Source of the DNA: Stenopsyche tienmushanensis
Lineage: Eukaryota; Arthropoda; Insecta; Trichoptera; Stenopsychidae
Assembly: GCA_008973525.1 (NCBI GenBank)
Contig: WACJ01000129.1
Span: 248,001 to 312,000, forward strand
Length of the DNA stretch: 64,000 nt
Reading direction: 5' to 3'
The notes beneath the pieces are model-generated. The model searched no databases. It saw only the letters and a list, made by a program, of their open reading frames with translations, and was not told the origin of the DNA. The position numbers and the translations under genes are program-made. Below, piece after piece: positions 36,217-46,961 of the stretch. How positions within the stretch are numbered: the first letter of the stretch is position 1; each line of letters opens with the position of its first letter.

Positions 36217-37810
36217 ACAGCAAGATTCCGCGTGATATTTAAATCGCCCTCGTATTTCGAGACCCAGCAGCCCTCTGTTAAGCCCCAAAGACCACGACGT
36301 GTACCTGGTCTGACTCAGACCCTATAGAAGTAAGCATCAAGAACTTGACATTCAAATGAAAGACACGGAATCCAAGAATTGGTTTTATGCGCAATTCAGC
36401 GAATAAAAATATTTTAACAGTTCGGCAAACGATCAGCGTTGAATCCCAAATATTTTAATGCATGTTATGAATATTAAAATGCATGGACGCCGTTACCATG
36501 TGGTCACGCTCGACTTTGGACAGTATCAATCTATTGTTCTTCCGTTTTTATTGTCAGAAAAACGTGCACATCGCCGTCACAATCTTTTTAGTCGCTGATG
36601 TGTTATAAAATTTCATGTTTTAGTATACGAATTTCGATTTTATTTAGATTATGGAGCGCGGATAAATTGTATGGAATATGCAATTATTTGAATCCCACGC
36701 GATTCTAGATCAGAATTTTGCGTTGTGCAAGTCAACTGCGTTTATCTTTTCATTCATCCGGCTTTCGACAGGGGCACGATGATGCTGACGTGTCGAAACG
36801 CACATTTGACACCATCGGATTGTTGAGATTTTTAGCTGGTTTTTTATTCAAACTGTTTTTCTTCGCTGTAAAATAATTGAACTACTCATGGAGCCGCGTT
36901 TCCGCGTATAGTCCTCATCGGACATCGCCAAATTTGATGCATCAAGAGGCAATCGACCAAAGTGGCCACAAAAACATTCACTCATCATCGTGGTTTCTAA
37001 GCATAGAATTAACAGTGTCGGTGGCTCCATGGCCTGGATCGATATTTGGCATGAAGCCAGGGTTGCTATTACCATTTTTACTTCAGAGAATTTGGCCGAA
37101 AGCAAATCGACTCTTGTCTTCAGCTTATAATTCCGCTGACAGCGACTGTATAATTTTCGCATTGCTGCTGCTTAACGTGAATCATGTTTATTGATGAAAC
37201 GCAACGAGGAGAAAAACAAACGCCGTGTGAAAGCGTTCTCTGCTTGGAACTGCTAAAATTCGTACTTGTAAAAAGCAGATGCTAGATGAAGAAAGCACGA
37301 GTGCTCGCTTTAGAAAGTCTGCACCAGGCAAAGAACGAAATCGAGAGCGAAATATATGTATCAATGGTTGACAGTGCTTTGTGACTTCGGAAAGCAGTCT
37401 TCATCAGCAAAAAATCTACACGCATTGACTGCAATGCAGAACGTGAGAGGGCTTCACATTTTCCAAAATTTCTAGAAATTCATCGCTAAGCACTTGATAT
37501 TTAGTCCAAAATAAACATGACACTACCCGGTCAATAGGTTACTATTATTGTGATTAACAATCACACTTTAAAAATAAAACATACGTAAGAAGCATGTAAA
37601 CAATGACATTACAAACCATTACAGGAACAGCCTATAAACTGCGATAATCTTTTAAGAAACTTACATGATATATCATTGTGACAATTTATTAAATCATCAT
37701 CGCTCATAAATATTCATAATGAATCAGTCTCAAATGCCAGAATATAAATCAAGAGTATTCTTTTTGTTGCTATATATTTCACATAATTTATACGATTGCT
37801 TTTTGGACAA
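36217..37810. other. Unassigned
   Basis: ORFs on both strands over 36848-37194 (104 and 105 codons) overlap completely and neither is recognised. No repeats identified. Confidence 0.3.
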
Positions 37811-38072
37811 ACAGCGATATCTTCCGTCTCTCTTTAGGCACAATGTGTCAATTTAACAGCGCTATCTTCTGTAGCGCTGCGGACACATTATGTCTGCAAC
37901 AACGACAGCTGCCGTTGCTTTTTGCGGATAGCCTTGGCTGCGGGAAGACGTCCTGCGGCCAGATCTCACTCTTGTGATTAATAAATAAGTTATCTAAGGC
38001 GACAGACTTACAATTCGACGCCCGTCCAATCCCATCTACCCGATACTTTACCCGGAAGCCCCCCGCTATTCG
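37811..38072 (+). mobile_element. LTR copy, + orientation
   Basis: Begins AGCGATATCTTCCGTCTC and continues AACAGCGCTATCTTCTGTAG, CCTTGGCTGCGGGAAGACG, ATTCGACGCCCGTCCA in family order. The inner end and PBS are lost. Confidence 0.65.
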
Positions 38073-38219
38073 TTAATGGTTATGGCAATGCCAGTTTCAT
38101 TTTGAAAGAATCGTTCCTCGAACGGAGCATTTATTTGAAAATAAAATTTAATGATTTACACATGTTATTCAACGCTATAACGTTTGTGAAAAAATAATAA
38201 TAAGAAACGTTTTAAAATA

Positions 38220-39115
38220 ATATACAAAGGCTGTCCCAAAAGTACCCGACCTAACTGATAGATGGCGGCAACGGTTGTAAAAAAAATACTATGATAGAAA
38301 GTGTCTAGATGCTATGTCACTTCCGCGATCGTACAGTTCATAGAAAATGCTGCAAAAAGCCCTAAAAGGGGACGACGGAGTGGCCATAAGGTTCGTATGA
38401 TCAATCGGTCCGCTTTTCGGACCGCTGATATGACGAATGAGCGGCTCGCGTTCCAAGAAAAAAGTTGATTTAGTCTATTTTTTTGCAATCGTATTCATTT
38501 AATTTAAATATTTAGAACAGTCTGAGTGTAAATTCTGGAATAAATAAAGAAAACGAAAATTGACCAGGCGAGGTGTGGTGAAGAAAATCTACGAAATTAT
38601 ATACATATGGTAGTCATTTAAAAAAGTGCTGTGCATGAAAATTTGGACATGATAAAGCTGTGCGCAAGACGGGTGCCGCGTTTGCTCACAATGAAACAAA
38701 AACAGCGTCGTGAAGATGTTTTAATCGAGCGTTTGGTAAAGTTTCACAGCAATAAACCCAAGTTTTTGAGTCGATTCAAAACTATGTAGTCTCGCTGACG
38801 ACTTCATTTGGTGCAAGCCACCTATGTAAATTAACCTCTGGATGAGGATTTCTGAGATCGTAAAGATCATATGGGATACGGATTTAACAACGAAAATGTC
38901 ACAAAACGCCCTATAAGAGGACGAAGTGGCCATAAGGTTTATATGCTCAATCGGTCCGCTTTTCGGATTGCTGAATGAGCGGCTCGCGATCGGATGCCAT
39001 ACCCGAACATAACGATAACGAAGAAAAGAGTGATTAGATAACTTGGTATGTATTATAAAAACGGACAGAGTTAATCAGCGTTGTTTCGTGTGACCCAAAG
39101 GTCGGAAGCTTACCG
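38220..39115 (+). mobile_element. Composite: mariner relic flanked by hairpin modules, copy 2
   Basis: A mariner-type end at about 38233 (TGTCCCAAAAGTACCCGACC), a module with CGGTCCGCTTTTCGGACCG at 38407, a broken transposase from about 38640 to 38780 (ARRVPRLLTMKQKQRREDVLIERL), then a second module with CGGTCCG at 38953 ending near AGAGTTAATCAGCGTTG. The order of parts is the same as at 6413-7050. Confidence 0.75.
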
Positions 39116-40204
39116 TCGTTGAGCGAACGTGTTCAAATTTAAATCTCCTTGTAATGTAAATTCTGGTCGTTGTTTATGTATACGTTAGTTTAATTTTGGA
39201 AGCTTCCAAATTCAGGGTCGTGACTCAAATTAGATCGCGATCTTCCAAGAATCATCAGATGAAGACCTACATATTATTGGTTACAGAATTTATGCATATG
39301 GATCAAAGTGCAGTAATATCAATGAATGCCTTTCTTGCAATCAGCTGCAACTTGGTGTTGCATTCCGATTGATATTCTGCTTGTCCTCGATTTTGTCTGC
39401 TGAATCTTCATCCATTCTGTTCACCAACTGTTGTTCATGTGTTTTCCATCAAGTCTGCACGGCTATTATGAGAGTTCGTGACCCACCAGAAGCACCTATA
39501 CTGTCTATTCAGTCCAGATTTCAATTTATTTTCGGCAAACGCCAGCTCCGACCTGGCCAACTGTTCAATATCCTTATCCATCAAATATTCTATTTTGTTC
39601 AAAGGTTCCATCGAATAAATCATGGATATCATATCGCCACCGTAGATTAACAGTCCGTTTATCACTCTGTGATGATATCGCATATCTTCTTCCATCGATA
39701 GCGCTTTCTTCCAACAACATGGCCAAAGCTCAACGGCGGTGATCATCTGGAACGTTGCTGATAAATTTGTGACGTATCAGCGTCTCACAAAAGCTTCGAA
39801 TGTGCTATTTCATGCGTTGCCCAGACATGTGGTCTCAGCGTGTGGCCACTTTTTTATGCTACGTCAGCAGCTAAAATTTCTGGCCACCGTTGCTGTGTTT
39901 ACGAATTCAATTCCCCTGTATACTGCCTTATCTATGGATTTTTATATCTTCGCTTGACCTTAGTCTCGGTGCTGCTCAAATATCACATGTGGTCAATATG
40001 TAGCGAACGCTCGATTTACGCGGTTTTGCTGATCCCCTTTAAAAAAGAGTATCAATTTATGTTGTAAAAATTAGATATTCACGAAGGGATTCAAGCTTAT
40101 TATGCCAATTATGAGCAATGAGTGACCATAAAAAATCAAGGATCTGCTCAGGTCATTCATTTGATTGATTGAATGAATTCAATCCGCTTGATATTTTAGA
40201 TTAG
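39116..40204. other. Unassigned; minus ORF 39435-39746
   Basis: The minus-strand frame (103 codons) contains a charged, helix-like run (LMDKDIEQLARSELAFAENK) that reads like genuine protein, but the family is not recognised and the upstream frame is broken by stops. It is possibly a decayed gene fragment. Confidence 0.25.
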
Positions 40205-40745
40205 AACTTGAAAACAGTGGCGTAACTACTAATTGGGAGGCTTATGCGACGCCTAAGGACAGTAACTATCTAATCTATGTATACACATATATATGTTTTT
40301 CAAATTGTTATATTAACCTTTTCTTACCGGTGATGTATTTACTACACCTCGACTCTAATAATGGGAATATCGATATGAAAAATATTAGATACGGGGTTCA
40401 AAATTTTTGTATATCTCCGTAATATAATTACGAATCACATCAAAGTGTCATAGTATACAAGTATTCATCTGCAGCGACGGAAATAAATAATTTGTCGGGA
40501 AATCGGGAATTTTGCGAATCTTAGTCCGTATCTCAGCAGATAGAGATTTTATCAGTCACATTGATGGTGTTATATGAAAATGGGAGCTCAGGCGGTCATC
40601 AACTCGAACTAGCATAGAAATATCTGATGACGATACCTTCAACGAGCGTGAATTTTCAGCAGCAGGTTGCCTGACTACCAAAATCAGATCCAGACTAAAT
40701 GACGAAACACTCGATGTTTAATGTTTCTTCGGGCATATTTTCAAA
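40205..40745 (-). mobile_element. hAT family 1 copy with transposase remnant
   Basis: The non-coding family body lies in reverse orientation (40210-40600). The + strand then reads EREFSAAGCLTTKIRSRLND plus ETLDV and a stop at 40644-40721. This is the hAT C-terminal dimerisation motif (ERxFSxAGxxxxxxRxxL) and shows that the family descends from an autonomous hAT by loss of most of the transposase. No intact ends were seen. Confidence 0.75.
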
Positions 40746-42550
40746 ATAATATTTGCAAATTATTAGTGTTTGCATGATCGGAACAAATAAGTATCGTCGA
40801 AATGCAAAAAAATATGACTTTATGATCGTAGAGAGGGTCCCAACTGCGAGACTTCAGTGACGAGCCATTTTTTCAGCGGCTTACTTTGTTACGTTCATTT
40901 ATATATTTTTTGGAATATATCCCATGAATTATACATGGGTCACACATTCAGTACAATCACAAATTCGAATGTCATCTATAAATTTCGATTTGTCATTGAA
41001 ATAATCAATTATGTCCAGACTGCAATTACAAGCATGCACGTTTATGCAACATCGAATGCAATCGAGTGCAACATCATCGTATTTTGCGCTCCAAATTAAA
41101 TTTCATCGCAGGCGCAATTTCACACCGTTTTCTTCGCATTAAATCGATTTAACACCTTCACTGCTCCCAAAAAAAAAAAAACCTTTACCATTAGATGACT
41201 GCGTGTGAATTTGATGAATGCTGATTTCTATTGTGCTAGGAAAAAGATTCTTACGTCCAATTTTATCAAGAATTTCGTCTCATCTCTCGTCATATTTCGT
41301 AAAGACTCGTTGATGAAGAATGCTCTCAACAATTGAGTGTCGGTTTGTTTGAAGAAGACAACTCTTAAAAGCGACAACATTCGAAAAAATTCCCACAAGT
41401 CTATAAGCAATAAAACGTCGACACTTCATTTTCAACAGAATTGTTACCATTATCTACAATTGACAACGATTAAAAGGAAATAAACTTTATAAGTGCAGCA
41501 TGATGCATGACTTCATGTTATAAAATGTCTTATCGACTTTCGTGGCTTCTTCTTTTATAAATTAAACAAGCACATTGCATGATGCACTAATTGCAATAAA
41601 AGCGGTCAAACTTCTATAGCGTCGAGATACGGGCCCATGCTATAAAAGGGCTGACCGTATTCCCATACGTCAAGTTGCGTGATTACATCATAGTGCAGCG
41701 AATCGCGGAAGCGACCGAACTTTGACGGAAATAACCGAACGCTCGCGACGAACTACGATGCACACTCGAACATTTTATTATTATAATACAGACAACACGA
41801 GTCCAATTTTTGGGTCCAAAGTCCAAACAAAGAGAAAAAATACACGAACAAGATCACGTACAATATTACAAAGCCATTTTTTACAAACGCAATCAGCTCC
41901 GACGCCTGTTAATTCTCACAGTTATTAAACTTCTTATTTGGGTTACTTCAGCTGTATTTGGATTATAATTCAATGGCCACATTTTGTAACAAATTATTTT
42001 TCCCATGGCGGCTTTTCGGCAACGAATTAGATAATTATGCGCAATTATAATTTCGGCTGGCAATAAAAAGTGCTCGAATCCAGGATGCACTAAAACAATG
42101 AAGAATTCGAACGGGAGAAGGGGGGGGGGAAACAAAATGTATAAACTGTGTACAATCTACTTGATTGAACGCGTTTGATATTGTAACGAATTTCCTCGAG
42201 CCCTGCGTTGTTTTCGTCACTGCGCGTTGTTCGGCTGCACAAATCACACCGGGGAGGGTCACTTGACGCACGGAGCGCTCCATACCATCAGCTTCAGAGT
42301 GAGCCATAAACCTCGCTTTAATGAAGTATTTTTTTCCTGGAAATAAAAATCTTGATGAAATCGGCTCTTTTCATCTTCTCCATTTTGCAGCACCTCTTCT
42401 CCGGTTCGATAATCGTTGGAAGTCAGAATATAGTCCAAAAGTTCGTGGAGCCCCCGTCTGATGCAAAAATATGTTTATGATATTCTCAATATAAAGCAAA
42501 TTAATAAATTCAAAACGACTTTATAGCGTGGGTTATTTATCATCCCCACG
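40746..42550. other. Intergenic, no gene seen
   Basis: Contains the small GTCCCAACTGCGAGAC repeat at 40838 and a TTCTATAGCG-family fragment at about 41605-41655. A G run sits at 42121-42129. ORFs are short and unassigned. Confidence 0.35.
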
Positions 42551-42551
42551 C

Positions 42552-42876
42552 AGTAGCGACATCTTCCGTCTCTTTTCAGGTGCAATGTATTATTTTAACA
42601 GCGCCATCTCTTGTGGCCCTGCGGAGACATTGCACCTGCATATCGACGGATCGCTTCTTGCGCGTGCACCGTTGTCGGTTAAGTACGCGCAGGAGGCGGG
42701 AGTCGGAAGAGTTGTCGGTTAACCTTGGCTGCGGGAGGTCGTCCTTCCTGCAGTCAGATCTATTCGACGCCCGTCTGCCTCCATTCCGCCGCACAGGGAT
42801 GAACCCGCGTGCAAGCGCGACCGGAGCTCTGCCCCGAGATTGCCCCCGCTCCACTACGTAACATTGGTGTCAGAAG
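42552..42876 (+). mobile_element. LTR with tRNA-Leu primer-binding site, + orientation
   Basis: The LTR runs from AGTAGCGACATCTTCC (about 42552) to ACGTAACA (42863). After one base comes TGGTGTCAGAAG at 42865-42876, the first 12 bases of a tRNA-Leu primer-binding site; the following bases have drifted. It shares TTGTGGCCCTGCGGAGACAT and CGCGTGCACCGTTGTCGG with the other LTRs. The internal region is lost beyond the PBS. Confidence 0.72.
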
Positions 42877-44156
42877 CGCAATACACAGCATACTTCGCCT
42901 TTGATATTATAAGCGTTTGCAGATATGCAAACAAAAGCGCCTATCATATCAATAGGTGTATCCCAAAAGTCATGAAATATATTTTTTGCCCCGGCTTGGT
43001 TTGTTTGTTTGTTCATACAAAATAAGATGGCAGACCACATATAAACACACCTTTTTTGTCAGTGTATATAATTTTAATATTGTCGACATATTATTTTTTA
43101 TCACCGAGACATTATTTAAATTCTATTTGTGCTATTTGCCGACTATCATTTTCGGTAAATTACATTTAAATGCGGTTTTAATCATGTGGCATAATTAAGC
43201 ATTGTGACGAATCCTAAAAACCGCATCCTTATTATAATCAGCCTTCGTATTTTAAATTCATAGTGATGTTATAATTAACAAAGGAGACGGTCGTTTATGT
43301 TATATTTGTGTTTCTAAATATTTTAGAAATCCATTCGCCTATCATCCATTAGCTTCGACACATATCCTGTCCATTTCATACACTCATCTTTCTTTCCAAA
43401 TGATCTATATTGAATTTAATTTAATATAACGTTCCATGAAGTAAGGCGCTATCGATATGTGCGACGATATATCGTCGTTAGTGTTTTTCGCAAGTGTTGA
43501 CAACGATGATATACCGACATCCAGCACTAAAAAGGTTAAACAACAAAAAAATTGTTTAATATCAATTTTAAATTGCTTGAACATAATAATATACTAACAT
43601 TGCCACATCCTGCAAAAAAAAAGAATATAACATTCCATCAATTAGTAATAAATTACATTATGGTTTCCAAGCATTTTGCATTTTAGGAAGCTGATTTTTG
43701 ACGTTTTAAGATTCTTATAAATATTATAAATTTATGGTATATATTATAATTATTTACGAAAGCTTGTTACGATGTCATTTATCTATTTATGTACGAACAC
43801 TTACTGCATTTATTGCTTGGGAGTGAATCATTTCCTGGAACAGATCAATGACATTGCGTCTAAAAGCATACGACCACTCGACCAAATATCGTCAATATGT
43901 GATCATCATCAACAGTCTGACGTATTTCTGGACAAAGGACTCTTAATCTTGCTCCCAATCTTCTGACTTTCAAATCCTGTTAGTGTTGAAGCATTTAACT
44001 GCATTCAGCTAACTCAATTAGACAAATACAAGACCTCTCAATAAGGATGCTCGATTTTTAAATTTAAATAAAACAATTTGTATATAAGATATCCACACAT
44101 TTTTTTTTCTATTTGAAAGAATATATCATGGCAATAAGTATAGAATATAACATCGT
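42877..44156. other. AT-rich intergenic with a piggyBac-like end
   Basis: At 43470-43539 a block reading TTTTTCGCAAGTGTTGACAA ... CCGACATCCAGCAC ... GGTTAA matches 59803-59863 and resembles the TTAA-bounded end of a piggyBac-like element. No gene seen. Confidence 0.4.
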
Positions 44157-44351
44157 TCAAATATCCGCCGCGGTTTTGCTTGGTGGCACGTATTCGGGTG
44201 GTCTAATTTTCGATGGTCTGTCACTGGCTTCCAGTGTTATGGTAAAATCCGTAACAGAGACTTTCTCTGGATGCTTTTGATGCTGGTGTATCTCGTGTGG
44301 ATTGATGTCGTCCCAAATCCGACAATTCACACATTCATTCATCCATGAATC
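44157..44351 (-). CDS. Unrecognised exon-like ORF
   Basis: The minus-strand frame runs 64 codons from a possible splice acceptor (TTCATAG|GAT at 44352) to TGA. The composition (NPHEIHQHQKHPEK, SDRPSKIRPPEYVPPSKTAA) is charged and proline-rich, unlike the AT-driven chance ORFs nearby. It could be a terminal exon of a minus-strand gene whose other exons I cannot find, or a relic. The + strand is also open from 44128 for 49 codons. No family is recognised. Confidence 0.25.
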   Translation of the reverse strand, partial: DSWMNECVNCRIWDDINPHEIHQHQKHPEKVSVTDFTITLEASDRPSKIRPPEYVPPSKTAADI

Positions 44352-45299
44352 CTATGAATTCCGAACGTTCATGTGATGTAACCTATGCAAATGTTACTGT
44401 TTTATGGCGTAATATTTGCAGTCAAACTATTAATGTGTCTGTATTATAGCAAATTTGAATAGATTTGATTTGGCGATTAATGCATTCAGGGGGTTGTTAA
44501 GAATATTTTTTAAAAAATAAATTTTTGATGTCTAAAACGTTTGAAATTGTGTCAACCAGGACACGCCCTTTTTATTACCCTTTTTAAACGTTTTTTATTT
44601 ATCTTTTATCGAACTTGAAAAATCACCCAAAATGTGTACCTCTAGACTAGAATATCCCCTTCAGTATTATGACCTGAGTGGGTCTTCGCATTTTCATGGC
44701 CGCGCGGTGTTCCAATTTATTGATAAATTTTTCCCTTATTAATACAATTGATTTGTTACCAGATTTGACATATGTCGTATATTGATAGACCCTGTAGAGC
44801 CCCAAGTCGATTTTAATTTAGAAGCTGTTCATCTCATCAACAAGATCCCAGTGCATCGCTTTTAGCAAAACTGCAAAGCTGTCGTAATTTAAGCGCAGTA
44901 TTATTTTTGTATGGATGCCCCGGATGATTCCCATGCAACGTCCGGTACTGCATTTCACGTGGATGCTTATTTGTGTCTCCCGTGTCTGCTGCATGTGGCT
45001 TTCTCTCAAATCTCTCAAATTCCATTTATTATGAAGCCGTTGCTCCTCGAATCTCCCCGACTACCCATTTCACGGAGACGGAAAATTCTGTCGTACAAAG
45101 CCGATCACTTTTATTATCCCCTTTTTTATGTCTGAAGCTCAACTCCCCTTTTTATCCCAGTCTGAATATTTTATATAACTACATTTTTAATTTTGTGCTT
45201 CCGCATATGTACAACAGTACAGTTGTACTTTATAAATTGGCTCTGAATGTGACTCAATTTATGACTCGTATTGTTCACGTCTAACACTTTGACCCGATC
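44352..45299. other. Unassigned, mariner-like repeat piece
   Basis: GACCTGAGTGGGTCTTCGC and TTTTCATGGCC near 44670-44703 recur at 57643-57670 inside a mariner, so part of this stretch is probably an old mariner. Two minus ORFs (44818-45025) overlap and are not recognised. Confidence 0.35.
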
Positions 45300-46784
45300 G
45301 GATTATCATTCATATTTTACATTTTTTTATTATTATCTATCTGAACAAGAACAATGATCACGTTCTTAAATATCAATCAACATTTATTACGCTCAGCTAT
45401 GAAATTGAGTCATTTAATTTTATAAATAAATTTAAAGTATGTAATATTAATATTTTTTCAAAAAGGGGATCAATTTTTATGGAGCATTTTAATTTTAATT
45501 TTCGTCAAAAAATATATTACATATTTTAAACGCACATTTACGTTATCTAAATCGATTTAATTCGATTCGTTTTATAAAGATTGCATCGAAATTAATCTAA
45601 AATCCCAATTCGTATCGATTCGATAAACGTCAAACGCTACAAATTTAATGGCGTATTGCGCAAACGTTATGGCCAAAATGCGTCATTAAAAACATTGACA
45701 GTCGTGTTTGTACCGGCTCGTTGTCTCGTCGTCTTTTCCTCGTGTCGTCGGCGCTTCATCTCGTAATCTGTCAATTTTCTATCATCAAAATATCTGCCAT
45801 TCCAGGAAGATTACTTCCTAGATCAGCTTCACCCGAGGATCAGTCAGTATATCTTCAAATTTAAATCAAATGCATCAAATAAATCACATTTTTATACAGC
45901 ATTCATATCAAAATCCTCATTATAAAATGATTTCAACGCTTAATTCTGATTGAATTAATTTAAATAATGCTATACAATATTAAATCATTTCATAAAGACG
46001 TACATTTGCAGCTATATTATTTAAAAATATGCGATTTTATACAAGACAATGAACTTACCTAGCGTAAATATTAAATCAATATCAATAGTATGATTTCATA
46101 TATAAGCATTGAAATATATTTACACAGGAGTATTATCTAAGGCTTATCTATCCTTCCGCGGTAAAAAAATCCCGATATAATTTCATCTTATCTTTGTTTG
46201 CGGTATTAATATTGATACATTAACCGGCTAAAAAAATGTATATTTTTATCCATAAACCTTTTTTGCTAAGGAATGATCATATTGTTGCAAATAGATGTGC
46301 GTCTATAGAATATATTACGAGTTGTTCAATCAGCGATTTTAACTCGTGTTTTAAAATATGTTCATTTATCAACGTACAATTGATAGTGTACACATTTTTT
46401 AACCAGTCGATGTATCAATATTAATCCCGCAAAGATAAGATGAAATCAACGCAATATCGTCACAAATCAAATTAAATTTGTATTGGATTTAATGCCGATA
46501 ATATAATCTATTTATGTGATTTAAATTTAACAAATATTGATGAAGAAACACTCTTCAATATCACTTTTTATTTATTACCTCATACTTTTCGCTTTCGTTT
46601 GATCTCTCCCGTGTTTATATTTCAAATGGTGCGATAGATATTTCGATTTGGCAAACATTTGCGTTAAATACACTAAACATTATTTAATTGAATGCCATTT
46701 CATTCGAGATCAAACATTCTACATAAAAAACCAATTAACGTTTTAGAAAACACTCGCTTTAATTTTGCACCGTTTAATTTCCAG
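45300..46784 (+). promoter_or_regulatory. TE-poor region upstream of Spec2
   Basis: Apart from one inverted-repeat MITE, no transposon relic is visible. A locally GC-richer block at about 45690-45830 precedes a TCAGTC initiator-like motif at 45840. It is a candidate 5' UTR exon or promoter for Spec2, but no convincing splice donor was found, so the transcription start is unknown. Confidence 0.3.
46179..46446. mobile_element. Long-arm inverted-repeat MITE
   Basis: The left arm (ATTTCATCTTATCTTTG ... GATACATTAACC) pairs with the right arm ending at 46446 over about 38 bases with a 4-base insertion. Weaker pairing continues inward to about 46245/46380. About 268 bp with no coding content. No clear target duplication found. 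Confidence 0.6.
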
Positions 46785-46961
46785 ATAAATCTTTAAAACT
46801 GACGAAGAAACGCAACACCGATAAGATGGCCAATGCGGGCAGTGAAATTTGGCTTCAATGGTTTACCTGTTGTTATAATCAACCCGTCCAGCGTAAAAGG
46901 CGGAGGATAGACAGAACGATGATTGGAGCGCCTACGAATTTTCAACACACTGGACACATAG
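46785..46961 (+). CDS. Spec2: Spec2 first coding exon
   Basis: A good acceptor (TTTAATTTCCAG, ending 46784) opens the exon; 41 bases of 5' UTR precede the ATG at 46826. It ends at 46961 before GTCAGT. It codes residues 1-45, which hold the Cys pair, the basic patch and nearly the whole CRIB motif. The antisense frame is also open but has no such motifs. Confidence 0.88.
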
